NCBI GenBank assembly: GCA_016713985.1 | Contig: JADJOD010000019.1 | Span: 1-64,000, forward strand | DNA from: Lewinellaceae bacterium | GTDB taxonomy: Bacteria; Bacteroidota; Bacteroidia; Chitinophagales; Saprospiraceae | Direction of reading: 5' to 3' | Length of the DNA stretch: 64,000 nt | Shown here: piece by piece, positions 18,930 to 26,945 of the stretch | Layout of the letters: every line of letters starts with the position of its first letter | Numbering within the stretch: position 1 is the stretch's first letter | Translations under genes and position numbers: made by a program | Notes under the pieces: generated by a model | Database searches by the model: none | The model's input: only the letters and a program-made list of their open reading frames with translations | What the model was told of the DNA's origin: nothing

Positions 18930-19763
18930 TCAGGGCGCCTTTTCCATCATTTCCCACAAACGGATCACTTCTGCCGCTTCTTTTACGTCATGCACCCGGA
19001 GCACCCGGGCGCCTTGCTGAAGGGCTGCCATATGCAGTGCCGTGGTGCCGTTCAACGCATTGGCGGGACTGACCTGTAATACTTTGCAAATCATAGACTT
19101 GCGGGAAACGCCCGCCAATACCGGCAAGTCCAGTACACGCCCGAAAACGTGCAGATTTTTTAACAATTGAAAGTTGTGTTCCACGGTTTTTCCAAAACCA
19201 AAACCCGGATCAAGCAGAATATCCCTGACGCCGAGGTGTCTCAATATTTCTAATTTTTGGATAAAAAAATCTAAAACCTCATTTACAATATGCTCATAAT
19301 GAGGTTTTTGTTGCATAGTTTCGGGGGAACCCAACATGTGCATCAATACGTATGGAACACCGAGGCCGGCAACCGTTTCTAACATCTCCGGGTCGAGGTT
19401 TCCGGCCGAAACATCATTGATCATGGAAGCGCCTGCTTCTGTGGCCGCGACGGCCACAGCCGGGCGCCAGGTATCGATTGAAAGAATGGCCTCCGGAAAG
19501 TTGTTTTTGATGGATTTAATCACCGGAATTACCCGGTTTAACTCCTCCTGAACGGATACTTCCTTGGCTCCCGGCCGGGTGGATGCGCCGCCGACGTCAA
19601 TGATACCCGCACCTTCTGAAATCATTTTCCGGACTTGTTTCAGCACCGCATCTTCAGCAGGGTATCGCCCGCCGTCGAAAAACGAATCGGGCGTCACATT
19701 CAGGATACCCATAACGACGGGCTGGGAAAGGTCGAGTATTTGGCCGCGGCAATGAAGCGTCAT
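18930..19763 (-). CDS. folP: Dihydropteroate synthase
   Basis: A 277-aa protein, start MTLHCRGQILDLSQ at 19763, overlapping the upstream cytochrome stop by four bases (ATGA). Diagnostic motifs: GILNVTPDSFFDGGRY, IDVGGASTRPGA, ILSIDTWRP, LLDPGFGFGKTVEHN, LAGVSRKSMI and VLRVHDVKEA. It condenses p-aminobenzoate with dihydropterin pyrophosphate in folate synthesis, downstream of FolK, which is encoded separately at 35316. Length is normal. Confidence 0.97.
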   Translation of the reverse strand: MTLHCRGQILDLSQPVVMGILNVTPDSFFDGGRYPAEDAVLKQVRKMISEGAGIIDVGGASTRPGAKEVSVQEELNRVIPVIKSIKNNFPEAILSIDTWRPAVAVAATEAGASMINDVSAGNLDPEMLETVAGLGVPYVLMHMLGSPETMQQKPHYEHIVNEVLDFFIQKLEILRHLGVRDILLDPGFGFGKTVEHNFQLLKNLHVFGRVLDLPVLAGVSRKSMICKVLQVSPANALNGTTALHMAALQQGARVLRVHDVKEAAEVIRLWEMMEKAP

Positions 19764-20827
19764 TTCATTTCTTTTATCCACGATTTGATGAGTTCGATTC
19801 CCTCGTGGTGAGCGAGTTGCCTGCCCAGTTCCGGCATTCGGATTCCGGGATCGTTGTTTTCCATACGGAATAATAAAATACTTTCCCCGGGTTCGCCCGG
19901 CACAATACCGAACTTCCGGTTTCCACTGCCGCGCCCGGCCGCCACAGGGGCTTTGCCGACGCCGAGCCGTTCCGGATTGTTTTGCGAAATATCGAGAAAC
20001 ATACCGCTGCTTCCGGCGGGTCCGCGCGGGTTGTGGCAATGCCCGCAATTGGAATCCAGGTAAGCGCGTGCCCGGTCAACCAGGGGACCGGAAAATTGCC
20101 GGTAGTCGGAAAGGCGGGGCCCGGTTTCCGGTTTAAAACCGGGAGGCAAACTCAAACGCCCCTGTTTATTCCACATAAGCAATTGATTATCATCACTGTT
20201 TTCCCTGTTTAACTGCCTTGCATTGATACCGATCGGTACGAACTGACCGTCATAGGAATGGCAACCTTTGCACTGATTGATGTTAGGGGCGACGTATTGG
20301 ATCTGTTGCACTTTTCCCCCGGCATTTCGCCAACTGAAGGGAAAACTGGCGCCCGTCACTTCGAGCATTGCGTCGGTTTGTTCCACATTCCAGATGTATT
20401 CCAGCGCTTTCCAGCCCTTCGGTTCTTTTATCAACAAACGGGTTTCCAGGATACGACGCCCGGCGTCGGGTTTTGAAGCGTCATTCGGGTAGTAAAAATT
20501 CTTGATGATTGCTGCGCCGTCGGGAAATTGGAAAGCAGTACTGTCATTCCAGGCCATTTGTGTTCCTTCCGGGAGGTAAATAAAGCGGGCTTTTTCGGCG
20601 TAATCGGAAAAAAGCGGCGCATTTACGTCGTAGGTAAAAACACCCGTCGCCGGTTTCAGATCAGACAGGTTACCCGCAAAAAAGCCGTATTCGGAAAGTT
20701 TTGTTTTGGGCCCCCGGCCGGTTTTACACGACTCCGTTTCTCCGGCGGGGCCGGAAAACGCCGCTGCCCAAAAACCCAGGAGCATTACGGCTCCACAACG
20801 TTTAGCGGTCGAAAGAAATCGATTCAT
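19760..20827 (-). CDS. SO2930 family diheme c-type cytochrome
   Basis: A 355-aa exported protein; start MNRFLSTAKRC at 20827 gives a signal peptide (GAVMLLGFWAAAFSGPA). Two heme-attachment motifs are present: CKGCH (186-190) and CGHCH (261-265). The N-terminal part (LSEYGFFAGNLSDLKPATGV, NAPLFSDYAEKARFIYLP) and the IRMPELGRQLAHHEGIELI C-terminus fit the SO2930 cytochrome family. It overlaps the beta-helix gene upstream by 26 bp and folP downstream by 4 bp. In Shewanella and Bacteroidota this family is encoded with an SO2929-type beta-helix protein; the electron donor and substrate are unknown. Confidence 0.85.
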   Translation of the reverse strand: MNRFLSTAKRCGAVMLLGFWAAAFSGPAGETESCKTGRGPKTKLSEYGFFAGNLSDLKPATGVFTYDVNAPLFSDYAEKARFIYLPEGTQMAWNDSTAFQFPDGAAIIKNFYYPNDASKPDAGRRILETRLLIKEPKGWKALEYIWNVEQTDAMLEVTGASFPFSWRNAGGKVQQIQYVAPNINQCKGCHSYDGQFVPIGINARQLNRENSDDNQLLMWNKQGRLSLPPGFKPETGPRLSDYRQFSGPLVDRARAYLDSNCGHCHNPRGPAGSSGMFLDISQNNPERLGVGKAPVAAGRGSGNRKFGIVPGEPGESILLFRMENNDPGIRMPELGRQLAHHEGIELIKSWIKEMK

Positions 20828-21992
20828 GTTCGCAGTCATGTGGCGTAAGGTCCCTGCTGATGCCTTTGAATTTATTACCGGCTTTGAGGTTGGCAAAGGT
20901 GCCGTTTTCATTGTTGCGCACGCAAATGCGGTATTCCGGTTTTACCATCCCGTCGCCGGCCAGGTAATCGGGATTTTGGATGCCATCGTAAAGGATATGC
21001 GGCACGTTCCGGCCGAATTTTAACCAAAACAAAAAACCCAGTTTGTTTTTCCAGGTGGGCATTCGTTTCCCTTCGGAGTATACGTTATCGTGAATATATA
21101 TGGAAGAAGGGTAGGGGATATAAGCCTTGTCCTTGATGGGATTTTCGGTAATATAATAACTGATAATCGCGGTGGAGGCCGTTTTGTTGTCCATGATGTA
21201 GTTGTCGTGTATTTCCACATCGTTGGTGGCCAGGACCATAACCCCGGTACCCGGCGGTACTTTTCCGACAATATTGCCTTTGGGCGCAAAATTCCTGTAG
21301 TTGTTCTGGACGATTTTGTTTTTCCAGACCTTCACGTGCCCCCCGCGTTTTTTGGGCAGGTCGGGCAGGTCGAATACAAGAATACCGCCGGTGTTGTAGG
21401 CGGCAAAATTTTCATAAACCCAGGCATTGGTGGTGTTTTCGATTTCAATGCCGGCCACGTTATTTTTTGCATAACATTTGGTGACCCACACGCTGTCGGA
21501 CTGACCGACATACAAACCGGCATCGGAAGCCCCGATGGCAGTACAACGTTCCATGCGCACATTTTGACATTGAACGGGATAAAGTGCGTAGGAACCGTTT
21601 GTTTTTTTGGGCTTACCGGTCCACCGGGCAGTGATGTCGCGGAAAACCAGTCCCTTAACCGCCTGCGTTTTAATGAGGTCGCCTTTTGCGTCTTCGATGG
21701 TAAAGTTCTCTAAAACAATACCTTGTGAATTAGTCACCTTTAATCCTTCAGCGCCCTGAGTCTGCCCTTTAAAGGATAAAATCGTTTTATCCTGCCCCGC
21801 TCCACGTATGGTAACGTTTTTCTTTTCGTCCAGCGAAAGGGTGTTGCCAAGATAGATCTTCATGGCGGGCAGTTCGATCACATCGCCGTCTTCGGCCAGG
21901 ATCAGTTGGGTTTGAATTTGTTTTTCCACGTCGGCCTGTGCAGAGGCGGTACCTGGCAGGAAAAAAGATGCAATCAGCAGGAATCGATTCAC
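20802..21992 (-). CDS. SO2929 family parallel beta-helix protein
   Basis: A 396-aa protein with a signal peptide (MNRFLLIASFFLPGTASAQ). It has pectate-lyase-like right-handed beta-helix repeats: LDEKKNVTIRGAGQDKTIL, then short turns such as VQCQNVRMERCTAIGAS, DSVWVTKCYAKNNVAGIEIE, NAWVYENFAAYNTGGILV and DVEIHDNYIMDNKTAS. This matches the beta-helix partner of the diheme cytochrome directly downstream (26-bp overlap). The pair may act together on a polysaccharide or other surface substrate, but no catalytic residues could be assigned. Confidence 0.85.
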   Translation of the reverse strand: MNRFLLIASFFLPGTASAQADVEKQIQTQLILAEDGDVIELPAMKIYLGNTLSLDEKKNVTIRGAGQDKTILSFKGQTQGAEGLKVTNSQGIVLENFTIEDAKGDLIKTQAVKGLVFRDITARWTGKPKKTNGSYALYPVQCQNVRMERCTAIGASDAGLYVGQSDSVWVTKCYAKNNVAGIEIENTTNAWVYENFAAYNTGGILVFDLPDLPKKRGGHVKVWKNKIVQNNYRNFAPKGNIVGKVPPGTGVMVLATNDVEIHDNYIMDNKTASTAIISYYITENPIKDKAYIPYPSSIYIHDNVYSEGKRMPTWKNKLGFLFWLKFGRNVPHILYDGIQNPDYLAGDGMVKPEYRICVRNNENGTFANLKAGNKFKGISRDLTPHDCEHESISFDR

Positions 21993-22031
21993 GGTTATTG
22001 TTTTTGCAAAAATACGGGTATTCGTTTTGCA

Positions 22032-22065
22032 AATAAAAAAACTCCGGCAGTTGACCGCCGGAGTT
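22032..22065 (-). terminator. Rho-independent terminator after the cold-shock gene
   Basis: A 9-bp perfect stem AACTCCGGC (22040-22048) with GCCGGAGTT (22057-22065), 8-nt loop, followed on the minus strand by TTTTTTATTT. It lies about 30 bp past the cold-shock stop at 22098. Confidence 0.85.
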
Positions 22066-22097
22066 CCGCACTGATATCATTTCAATGCCGGTCGCAA

Positions 22098-22289
22098 CTA
22101 AGCGAGTTGGACATTTACTGCGTTCATGCCTTTTTTGCCGCGTTGGGTTTCGAACGTGACGGTGTCGCCTTCACGGATTTTGTCAACCAGGCCGCTGACA
22201 TGGACAAAAATATCCTCTCCGGATGCGTTATCAACAATAAAACCAAAACCTTTGGTTTCATTAAAGAACTTGACGGTTCCTTTTAACAT
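22098..22289 (-). CDS. Cold-shock domain protein
   Basis: A 63-aa single OB-fold RNA-chaperone domain: MLKGTVKFFNETKGFGFIVD with RNP1 (KGFGFI) and RNP2 (DIFVHVSGL), and the C-terminal strand GDTVTFETQRGKKGMNAVNV. CspA-type proteins melt RNA secondary structure and are induced by cold or growth transitions. It is monocistronic, with its own promoter-like site at 22336-22365 and terminator at 22032-22065. Confidence 0.95.
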   Translation of the reverse strand: MLKGTVKFFNETKGFGFIVDNASGEDIFVHVSGLVDKIREGDTVTFETQRGKKGMNAVNVQLA

Positions 22290-22335
22290 TACTGAAAAAC
22301 TTTAAAAAATGAATAGAAATCGGCGTTTGCCGCCG

Positions 22336-22365
22336 CAAATATAAGGGGATATGACGGAATGTCAA
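22336..22365 (-). promoter_or_regulatory. Bacteroidota-type promoter of the cold-shock gene
   Basis: On the minus strand: TTG (22365-22363), 19 bp, then TATATTTG (22343-22336), matching the Bacteroidota -33 TTG / -7 TAnnTTTG consensus. The predicted transcription start near 22329 gives a ~40-nt leader before the ATG at 22289. Confidence 0.65.
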
Positions 22366-22378
22366 TAGCATTTATTTT

Positions 22379-23344
22379 TCAATAACGCTTTACCGACTCG
22401 ATGATGTACAGGGGCCTGTTCTTGATCTCGCTATATATATTGGAAAGATAGATGGACATAATGTACAAATTGAGGCAGGTATTTGCAAAAAACACCGAAA
22501 TTAACACCACCAGAAAAGCCCAGCCGGACAGGGTTTCCACCCGCTCGCCAAAAATATCCACATTGGTGAGTTTTACTTTTACCGCGTTAAAAATCGCCAC
22601 ACCGGCGACGATCACCGAAAAAAGAAAAATCCACAGCAGCAGGGTTCTCAGAAAAGAAGTGAACGAAGTAATCGCTACCAGCGAAGTGCGGAATTGTTCG
22701 CCGAAAGTTGTTTCGGGGTCGGGATGCAGTGGCTCTTCCACGTCAATCCAGGCGGTATTGTAACCCACCAGGGCGTAATTGGCTTTGAGATAGCGGCTGT
22801 TTTCCCGCAGGCGCAACAAAGAATTCAGCGCCCGGCGGCTGATGATCCGGGTATGATGCGCGTGGGGGTCGAGCCGCAAACCCGAATAACGCTGCATGAT
22901 GCTGTAAAACATCCTGTACAACAAACGATGCGGCAGCGGAAGGCGACGTTCGTGCCCGCGCAGGTACACAATGTCATAACCGGCCTGACTTTTTTCCCAA
23001 AGTTGGGCAATGTATTGTGGTTTGTCCGTAAAATCAAATTCAAAAATCGCAGTATAGTCGCCGTTACTCCGGTCGAGTCCCGCCAGCAGGGCGTTGTCCC
23101 GGCTGACCGGAGCGCTCAGGTTCAGCAGAAAGATATTTTTACGAAGTTCTTCAGGCAGCGGGTTGATAACGGCGTCAATGGCCTGTTGATCGCAGTGATT
23201 GTTGACTATAACAAATTCAAAATCAGAAAATTGCGAAGTCAGTTCCACATAAAGCCTTTCGAGCCAGACGGGCAGTTCCCGGATGTAGCGATGTGACTGG
23301 ATAACGCCGACTACCGAAACAAAAGAATGACGAATACTTGCCAT
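22379..23344 (-). CDS. Family 2 glycosyltransferase with C-terminal membrane helices
   Basis: A 321-aa protein, start MASIRHSFVSVV at 23344. GT-A fold: FVSVVGVIQSHRYI, FEFVIVNNHCDQQAID, RDNALLAGLDRSNGDYTAIFEFD (donor-site region; D-x-D-like FEFDFTDKP), then YRMFYSIMQRYSGL. Two C-terminal transmembrane segments (FLRTLLLWIFLFSVIVAGVA; GWAFLVVLISVFFANTCL) resemble DPM1/ArnC-like enzymes that load sugars onto polyprenyl phosphate. It follows the thioesterase gene by 16 bp. Sugar specificity is unknown. Confidence 0.8.
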   Translation of the reverse strand: MASIRHSFVSVVGVIQSHRYIRELPVWLERLYVELTSQFSDFEFVIVNNHCDQQAIDAVINPLPEELRKNIFLLNLSAPVSRDNALLAGLDRSNGDYTAIFEFDFTDKPQYIAQLWEKSQAGYDIVYLRGHERRLPLPHRLLYRMFYSIMQRYSGLRLDPHAHHTRIISRRALNSLLRLRENSRYLKANYALVGYNTAWIDVEEPLHPDPETTFGEQFRTSLVAITSFTSFLRTLLLWIFLFSVIVAGVAIFNAVKVKLTNVDIFGERVETLSGWAFLVVLISVFFANTCLNLYIMSIYLSNIYSEIKNRPLYIIESVKRY

Positions 23345-23360
23345 GGGGCAAATGTAGGAA

Positions 23361-23795
23361 TTACAACCACTCAAAATCATCCGACTTTGGCGCCTCCGCC
23401 ATTCGTTCGGCGACGAAGGGCGGAGGCACGGCGAGTTTGCGGAGTTGTGTATCAATCCAGGCGCCGTCCGCATTCATCACTGCGCACAGGGTGCCGTCGT
23501 CGCGTATCAGGTTGTGCCGAAAGGAAAAACGGGAAGCGTCGCGTCGCAATTTTGTCACATGCACATAGACAAAAAGGTGGTCTCCCGGCCGGACTTCCCG
23601 CCGAAAAACGGCTTCTTCCCGAAACAGGATCGGGCCGAAATGTTGTTCGTTCATCAGGTGGGTGGAAATACCCATTGCCGACAAAAATTCCACACGGGCT
23701 GTGGCCCCGAAATCGTAATACACCGAGTGGCGCAAGTGAAAATTGGGGTCGAAGTCCGCCCAGCGGAGCGCAACGGGGATTCGAAATTCGTTCAT
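23361..23795 (-). CDS. Acyl-CoA thioesterase-like hot-dog protein (4HBT family)
   Basis: A 144-aa single hot-dog domain: LRWADFDPNFHLRHSVYYDF, the Asp and His region of YbgC/4HBT thioesterases, then ATARVEFLSAMGI and PILFREEAVFRREVRPGD. It probably hydrolyses an acyl-CoA or acyl carrier thioester. It lies 23 bp after the TlpA-like gene and 16 bp before the glycosyltransferase, so it is likely co-transcribed. Confidence 0.85.
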   Translation of the reverse strand: MNEFRIPVALRWADFDPNFHLRHSVYYDFGATARVEFLSAMGISTHLMNEQHFGPILFREEAVFRREVRPGDHLFVYVHVTKLRRDASRFSFRHNLIRDDGTLCAVMNADGAWIDTQLRKLAVPPPFVAERMAEAPKSDDFEWL

Positions 23796-23818
23796 GTGAT
23801 CCTGATCTAATCCCTGCT

Positions 23819-25723
23819 TTATGGCTGCGCCTTTGCTGCTTCGATCACGAGGCCCAATTCATCGGCCAGCGCATCGGAATTGCCCGAAAACCCGATACTT
23901 TTAAAGCGGATTTTACCACTTTTGTCGACGACAAATTTGGTCGGAATACCCGAAACGCCGTAAGAAGCCACCACCTTGTTATCGTTGTCCATCAACACAT
24001 TAAAGGTATAATTTTTACTGTTGATGAAGGTTTCGGCGTTTTGTTCCTTTTCGTTGCCGTTTTCCCAGGTGTCTACAAATACAAATGCCACGTTCGGATC
24101 CTCCTTAAATTTATCAACAGCGAGTTGCATGCCGGGGAAGGAAGATTTGCATGGGCCGCACCAGGTCGCCCAAAAATCCACAACCACTACTTTTCCACGC
24201 AGGGCTTCCAGGCTGACGGTTTCACCTTTCAGGTTTTTCAGCGCAAAACCGGGCGCCGGTTCGTCCAGCATTTTTTTCAGGAGTTCCTCTTTCATTGCAG
24301 CCAGGGCAACGCCCTCCAGTTTGGCGAGGTAGGCCGCCGTGCCGGCATCGGATTTGTCCTCCGAAGTGTATAGTTTTTTAAATTTCTCCTTCATGGCGGC
24401 ACTGGCGGCGCCTTTCAGAATAAATCCTTCCATCCGGTATCGCAAATCAGGTGCTCCGCTGCGCTCCAGGTAACCGACCAAACGTTCGTTAAATTCGGTG
24501 TTCATGCCGTTGTGGATATCTACCGCCTCGCCCTGGTATTTGGCGGCCGATTTCGGATCGCCGGTCAGGTCGAGCACAAAAGCGTATGTATCGGCGTACA
24601 TGGCATAGGTGTACCTGCGCCCCTGGTTCCAGTCCTTGAAGGTCGCAAGAGCCGGACGGGGTTCCGAAGGCACGGCCATTTCCATTTTTGCCCAATCGGT
24701 GGCAGCAGCGGACATCAGGCGCGCACGGTCCGGGTTTTCTGCTTTTTCCGCCATTTCCCAGGCAAGGTTATTAAAAGTACTGGCCCGTGCTTCTGCGGGC
24801 ACGGCGTTGGACAACAGGTCAAATACCTCCCAGTTTTTTGCTCCGGCGGCCTGTTCCATGGCTTCCAGGTAGGCATTGTCGATCATACTTTTTTCCTGGT
24901 CATTTTTGGGCGGATGTTGCCGGGCAAATTCGTCCAGCAGGATTTTTCGCTTAGTCAGGTCAGGTTCCAGTTTCAACGGATTGAGTAAATACATTCTGGC
25001 CAGCAAGCCGTCCGGAAAGGCGGCAATAATTTTGTCGTTCAGCGCTTTCTTTTTGTCGGGAGCAAGCCGGTTGTAGAAATCACTGACGCCGGCGAGGGTT
25101 TTTTCATCCGCTTTGGGTTGGGCTTCGATCTCGGCGAGTGATTTCAACACCTCTTCCTTGGCGGCGTCGCTGCCTTTGTTGATCCCCAGATAGGCGTTGA
25201 AATACGTTGGCGCATAACGCATGTTTTTTCGAAGATCGGGCTGAAGGGCAAATGCAGCGTTCAGCCATTCCAGCGCTTTATCTGCTTTCCGGGTCAGGTT
25301 AAAATCCGAGCCGAAAATGCGGTATACCACAGCGGCCCCGGCCATACTTTCCGGCTTGGGTTTTCCGGCAGCATCATGCATCAGGATGTGATAACCCTCG
25401 CCGCTGTTGTTGTCCCAACGTTCGTCGCCCTGAAAACTGACAAAAGCGGTAACGGCACGCTGGCTGGTGGAAAATGTGCCAACCAGTTTATTATCAATAT
25501 TTTGCAGGGAAACATCTTTCCCTTCAGGTTTGTCGCCGGTGAATTCAAATACAACAATTTCAATCGAACCTGCTTTTGCCAGGGGGCCGTTGGCCCAGTC
25601 GTATTCGATCCGGATCGTTTCTCCCGGTTTGGGGTTGGCGGGTGAGATTTTCAGATTTTTCCAATTCGGTTGTGCGTTTAACAAAGCTGGCAATACGAAC
25701 AGGATCAAAAGAAATTTTTTCAT
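23819..25723 (-). CDS. TlpA-like thioredoxin family protein, periplasmic
   Basis: A 634-aa exported protein (signal MKKFLLILFVLPALLNAQ). The N-terminal ~130 residues are beta-rich (IRIEYDWANGPLAKAGSIEI), the middle (~150-470) is helical and TPR-like, and the last ~140 residues are a thioredoxin fold with VVVDFWATWCGPCKSSFP (active site CGPC) and the cis-Pro region YGVSGIPTKFVVD. It is likely a periplasmic thiol-disulfide reductase or resilience protein of the Bacteroidota TlpA type. It heads a probable operon with the thioesterase and glycosyltransferase. Confidence 0.88.
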   Translation of the reverse strand: MKKFLLILFVLPALLNAQPNWKNLKISPANPKPGETIRIEYDWANGPLAKAGSIEIVVFEFTGDKPEGKDVSLQNIDNKLVGTFSTSQRAVTAFVSFQGDERWDNNSGEGYHILMHDAAGKPKPESMAGAAVVYRIFGSDFNLTRKADKALEWLNAAFALQPDLRKNMRYAPTYFNAYLGINKGSDAAKEEVLKSLAEIEAQPKADEKTLAGVSDFYNRLAPDKKKALNDKIIAAFPDGLLARMYLLNPLKLEPDLTKRKILLDEFARQHPPKNDQEKSMIDNAYLEAMEQAAGAKNWEVFDLLSNAVPAEARASTFNNLAWEMAEKAENPDRARLMSAAATDWAKMEMAVPSEPRPALATFKDWNQGRRYTYAMYADTYAFVLDLTGDPKSAAKYQGEAVDIHNGMNTEFNERLVGYLERSGAPDLRYRMEGFILKGAASAAMKEKFKKLYTSEDKSDAGTAAYLAKLEGVALAAMKEELLKKMLDEPAPGFALKNLKGETVSLEALRGKVVVVDFWATWCGPCKSSFPGMQLAVDKFKEDPNVAFVFVDTWENGNEKEQNAETFINSKNYTFNVLMDNDNKVVASYGVSGIPTKFVVDKSGKIRFKSIGFSGNSDALADELGLVIEAAKAQP

Positions 25724-25826
25724 GATACAGTCAATTTGATTTTTGACAGGAAGGATTTTTTAAAAGGGGATTTGTTTGTTCGGATATATTACCCGTAAAG
25801 CGTCTGAACAAGAAGCAATTATGGTT

Positions 25827-26882
25827 CTAAAATTTGGGGCATACAATTCGGGCGCGGCGCTCTCCGGGGTGAAAATAAGTGAGGGATAATTCGAATGCAC
25901 CCCTGGAATTGTTGGCATCCGTAAGTCCCGAAACGGTGATGTCATAACTTAATCCAAGCATCCAGCGATCCAGTTCGAGCATCCCCACGATGGTAATGGC
26001 GTCCATTTGAAGACCGTCGTCGAGTTTATTGCCCAGTCTGGCCCAGGCGCCGGCGCGCATGGCGATTTCATTCAGGTCGTTGTTGGAGTACCTGAAATTT
26101 ACACCCAGGTCCGTTTCAAAGGCGGGCCCCTGTTTCATGACCAACACGCCGGGCAACACGCTGAAATTTTCACTCAAGGGGAATTGCCCTCCGGCATGTC
26201 CCGACCAGCGCGAATAAAGCGTTTCCTGGTTGTCTTCTATCAAAGAAATTGCCGGTTGATTGATGTGGTGCATGGCTCCACCGGCATAAAGAAAACCGTT
26301 GTCTTCAAAGAGCATATACCACAACAAACCGGCATTAAAATCCAGGTAGGCTTTGGAATTGGCATCTGCGCCCGATTCGCCGTTGGATGCGCCGAAATCA
26401 GGCGTTTCCGTGGACGGATCGAACTGACGACTGAACCACAAGCGACCCCAATCGATGGAATTTTGTCCAAATCCGATTTGCGCCCCGGCGGACAGATAAT
26501 GACTGGCCTGGTAGCGTCCGCCGGTGAGTTGTTTCAGGAATGCCCCGCCGATCTGCACTTTGTTTTGCATAAACCGGGCGGTACCGGCCTCGTCGTGCAT
26601 CGCCCCGATTCCTATGGCGGCGTAGTCGTCGCGGCCTACCTCGAAACGTGCATCCACAGCTGCGGCATAGGTGCGAAACGGCACCGGCGAAAGGAAACTG
26701 CTCCATTGATCGCGGTAATTGGCCGTGACCCGCCAGCGCCCGTTGAACAGGCCCGTCATGGCTGGGTTCAGGTTCCACGGAGAGGCATAAAATTGTGAAA
26801 AACGAGGATCCTGGGCGCTCATTTGCCCCAGAAAAAGGACCGTTAAAAGGGCCGTTAAGAGCGATTTGTAGCGTTGTTTCAT
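25827..26882 (-). CDS. PorP/SprF family type IX secretion membrane protein
   Basis: A 351-aa outer-membrane beta-barrel with a signal peptide (SLLTALLTVLFLGQMSAQ) and family features: DPRFSQFYASPWNLNPAMTGLF, WRVTANYRDQWSSF, then FLYAGGAMHHINQPAISL and an ending in CPKF. PorP/SprF proteins are encoded next to SprB-like adhesins and are needed for their T9SS-dependent export or surface anchoring. It lies 63 bp downstream of the giant SprB-repeat gene. Confidence 0.93.
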   Translation of the reverse strand: MKQRYKSLLTALLTVLFLGQMSAQDPRFSQFYASPWNLNPAMTGLFNGRWRVTANYRDQWSSFLSPVPFRTYAAAVDARFEVGRDDYAAIGIGAMHDEAGTARFMQNKVQIGGAFLKQLTGGRYQASHYLSAGAQIGFGQNSIDWGRLWFSRQFDPSTETPDFGASNGESGADANSKAYLDFNAGLLWYMLFEDNGFLYAGGAMHHINQPAISLIEDNQETLYSRWSGHAGGQFPLSENFSVLPGVLVMKQGPAFETDLGVNFRYSNNDLNEIAMRAGAWARLGNKLDDGLQMDAITIVGMLELDRWMLGLSYDITVSGLTDANNSRGAFELSLTYFHPGERRARIVCPKF

Positions 26883-26945
26883 GGCTCTGTGTGTGTAAGA
26901 TTAGTATTTTTTGTGTCCGAAATAAAAGGAAAATTTCAATTCCGT

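Noticed and set aside
19764..20048. N-terminal extension of FolP
   Set aside because: Arg/Pro-rich, non-homologous, and inside the cytochrome gene; the ATG at 19763 fits the family.
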